This document shows, in pieces, positions 63,210 to 64,000 of a DNA stretch of 64,000 nt (position 1 is its first letter; each line of letters begins with the position of its first letter). This DNA is from Verrucomicrobiota bacterium (GTDB lineage Bacteria > Verrucomicrobiota > Verrucomicrobiia > Methylacidiphilales > JBCCWR01), in contig JBCCXA010000003.1 of the NCBI GenBank assembly GCA_039192515.1, positions 1-64,000 of the forward strand, in the 5' to 3' direction. The position numbers and the translations under genes were made by a program. The notes beneath the pieces were generated by a model. That model had not been told where the DNA came from. It saw nothing but the letters and a program-made list of their open reading frames with translations, and did not search any database.

Positions 63210-64000
63210 ATGTTTCAAGAATTACAAAAAAAATGGCGTGAAAGCATCTCCTACAGTCTTACAGAAGATGATTTTTGTTATTATACTCGAGAGCTTTTAT
63301 CATGGCAGGTTAAAAATAATCCTGTTTACCAGGACTATTGTAGGTTATCAGGTATTGATTTAAAATCCAAACTCGAATGGCACGAATTCCCTGCTCTACC
63401 AGTCCGCACATTTCGTCAGAAAGTCGTCTCATGCCTACCTGAATCCCCTTTTGAACAAATCTTCTTAACTAGTGGAACATCAGAAGAACAAAGAGGAAAA
63501 CAACACCTTATCTCTACCAACTTTTATCATTTATCCCTAAAAATGAACTTTGATAAAAACCTCCCAAAAAATCAAAAAGCCGATTGGATTTCTCTAATTC
63601 CCTCATCTTCCGAATTACCTCAGTCCTCTCTATCTCATATGATTTCGTATTTAGCAAAAGCTTATCAACCCCCTAAAATGACTTATTGCTGTAATGCCTC
63701 ATTCGAAATTGATTATAGTATATTCCTTGGCTCTATTCTCGACGCTATACAAAAGCAGACTCCAATCGCTTTGTTCGCTACCTCTTTCGCACTCGTGCAA
63801 GTATGCGATTATTTAAGCAAGAATCGTCCCAATCTCTCACTGCACAAAGATTCGTTTCTTTTTGAAACAGGAGGAAGTAAAGGACGCGTTCGGGAAATCT
63901 CGCGTTTTGAAATGCAAACACTACTTGCTCAAACACTTGATCTTCAAAAAGACCAAATTCATTACGAATATGGGATGACAGAATTATCTTCTCAATGTTA
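63210..64000 (+). CDS. LuxE-like acyl-protein synthetase (partial, runs off window)
   Basis: The visible 263 residues match the acyl-protein synthetase/LuxE family of the ANL adenylate-forming superfamily: the Ser/Thr-Gly-rich loop LTSGTSEEQRGKQH and the YGMTELSSQ core motif (A5 type) near the visible end. LuxE activates fatty acids as acyl-AMP and hands them to LuxC reductase in bioluminescence, but many relatives work in other lipid or capsule pathways, and no luxA/B is seen. The start is the ATG at 63210. The C-terminal part and any LuxC-like neighbour are beyond the end. Confidence 0.72.
   Translation, partial: MFQELQKKWRESISYSLTEDDFCYYTRELLSWQVKNNPVYQDYCRLSGIDLKSKLEWHEFPALPVRTFRQKVVSCLPESPFEQIFLTSGTSEEQRGKQHLISTNFYHLSLKMNFDKNLPKNQKADWISLIPSSSELPQSSLSHMISYLAKAYQPPKMTYCCNASFEIDYSIFLGSILDAIQKQTPIALFATSFALVQVCDYLSKNRPNLSLHKDSFLFETGGSKGRVREISRFEMQTLLAQTLDLQKDQIHYEYGMTELSSQC

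Noticed and set aside
63129..63218. TTG start at 63218 for the small bactofilin
   Set aside because: Would overlap the divergent LuxE-like start by 9 bp and add 30 residues without bactofilin character; the ATG at 63128 is more plausible.
1..64000. tRNA, rRNA, CRISPR array, insertion sequence or phage
   Set aside because: None was seen on reading the intergenic regions and the coding regions. Small RNAs cannot be ruled out.

Overview
The window looks like chromosomal DNA of a Gram-negative, didermic, respiring bacterium, most probably a member of the Verrucomicrobiota. The strongest taxonomic hint is a run of five to six genes (17866-27307, minus strand) that resembles, in order and in predicted architecture, the Akkermansia muciniphila Amuc_1098-Amuc_1102 pilus-like cluster. 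A large secreted sulfatase and a full type II secretion operon fit the same phylum. By eye the DNA is moderately AT-rich and even in composition. I see no transposase, integrase, tRNA, rRNA, CRISPR array or phage gene, so this reads as core chromosome rather than a mobile island. No obvious DNA-binding regulator is encoded. Several starts sit in short overlaps (ATGA, GTGA, TAATG), and many genes lack a clear Shine-Dalgarno sequence.

Layout. (1) 184-10759: housekeeping metabolism: D-Ala-D-Ala ligase, nadD, a PLP aminotransferase, the glycine-cleavage genes gcvT-gcvH-gcvP, argD-argF and phosphatidylserine decarboxylase. (2) 10813-17813: an SH3/BamE-like envelope protein, a siroheme sulfite reductase, EF-P, a hydrolase-fold protein that has lost its nucleophile, an anthranilate/PABA synthase glutaminase, hisF and a DUF4912 protein. 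(3) 17866-27307: the Amuc_1098-1102-like system with two tandem secretins and a PilM-PilN fusion. (4) 27500-30233: A-type Fe-S carrier, HscB-like and HscA chaperones. (5) 30333-36673: complex I genes nuoI-J-K-L-M-N, without nuoA-H. (6) 36859-42052: an unrecognised two-gene membrane module and a 1187-residue FN3/LamG/sulfatase protein. (7) 42055-45159: miaA, a class V aminotransferase and a LolA-like periplasmic protein. (8) 45290-57497: a near-complete type II secretion operon (E, F, unknown, G, H, I, J, K, L, M, unknown, D). (9) 57542-64000: a subtilisin-like protease convergent with gspD, three uncharacterised genes, two bactofilins (one carrying two zinc ribbons) and the start of a LuxE-like acyl-protein synthetase cut by the window end.

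How it fits together. Two secretin-based envelope machines lie about 18 kb apart. The type II system has its own ATPase, platform protein, five pseudopilins and secretin, but instead of a recognisable GspC it has a Pro/Arg-rich exported protein, and it carries an unknown exported protein between F and G. The Amuc_1098-1102-like system has secretins, PilM/N and membrane-anchored partners but no ATPase, platform protein or pilin here. The sulfatase and protease are plausible substrates of the secretion machinery. The main items to check are the doubled secretin, the HscB-like protein without an HPD motif, the zinc-ribbon bactofilin, the inactive-looking hydrolase and a 13-base element shared by the sulfatase and protease upstream regions.
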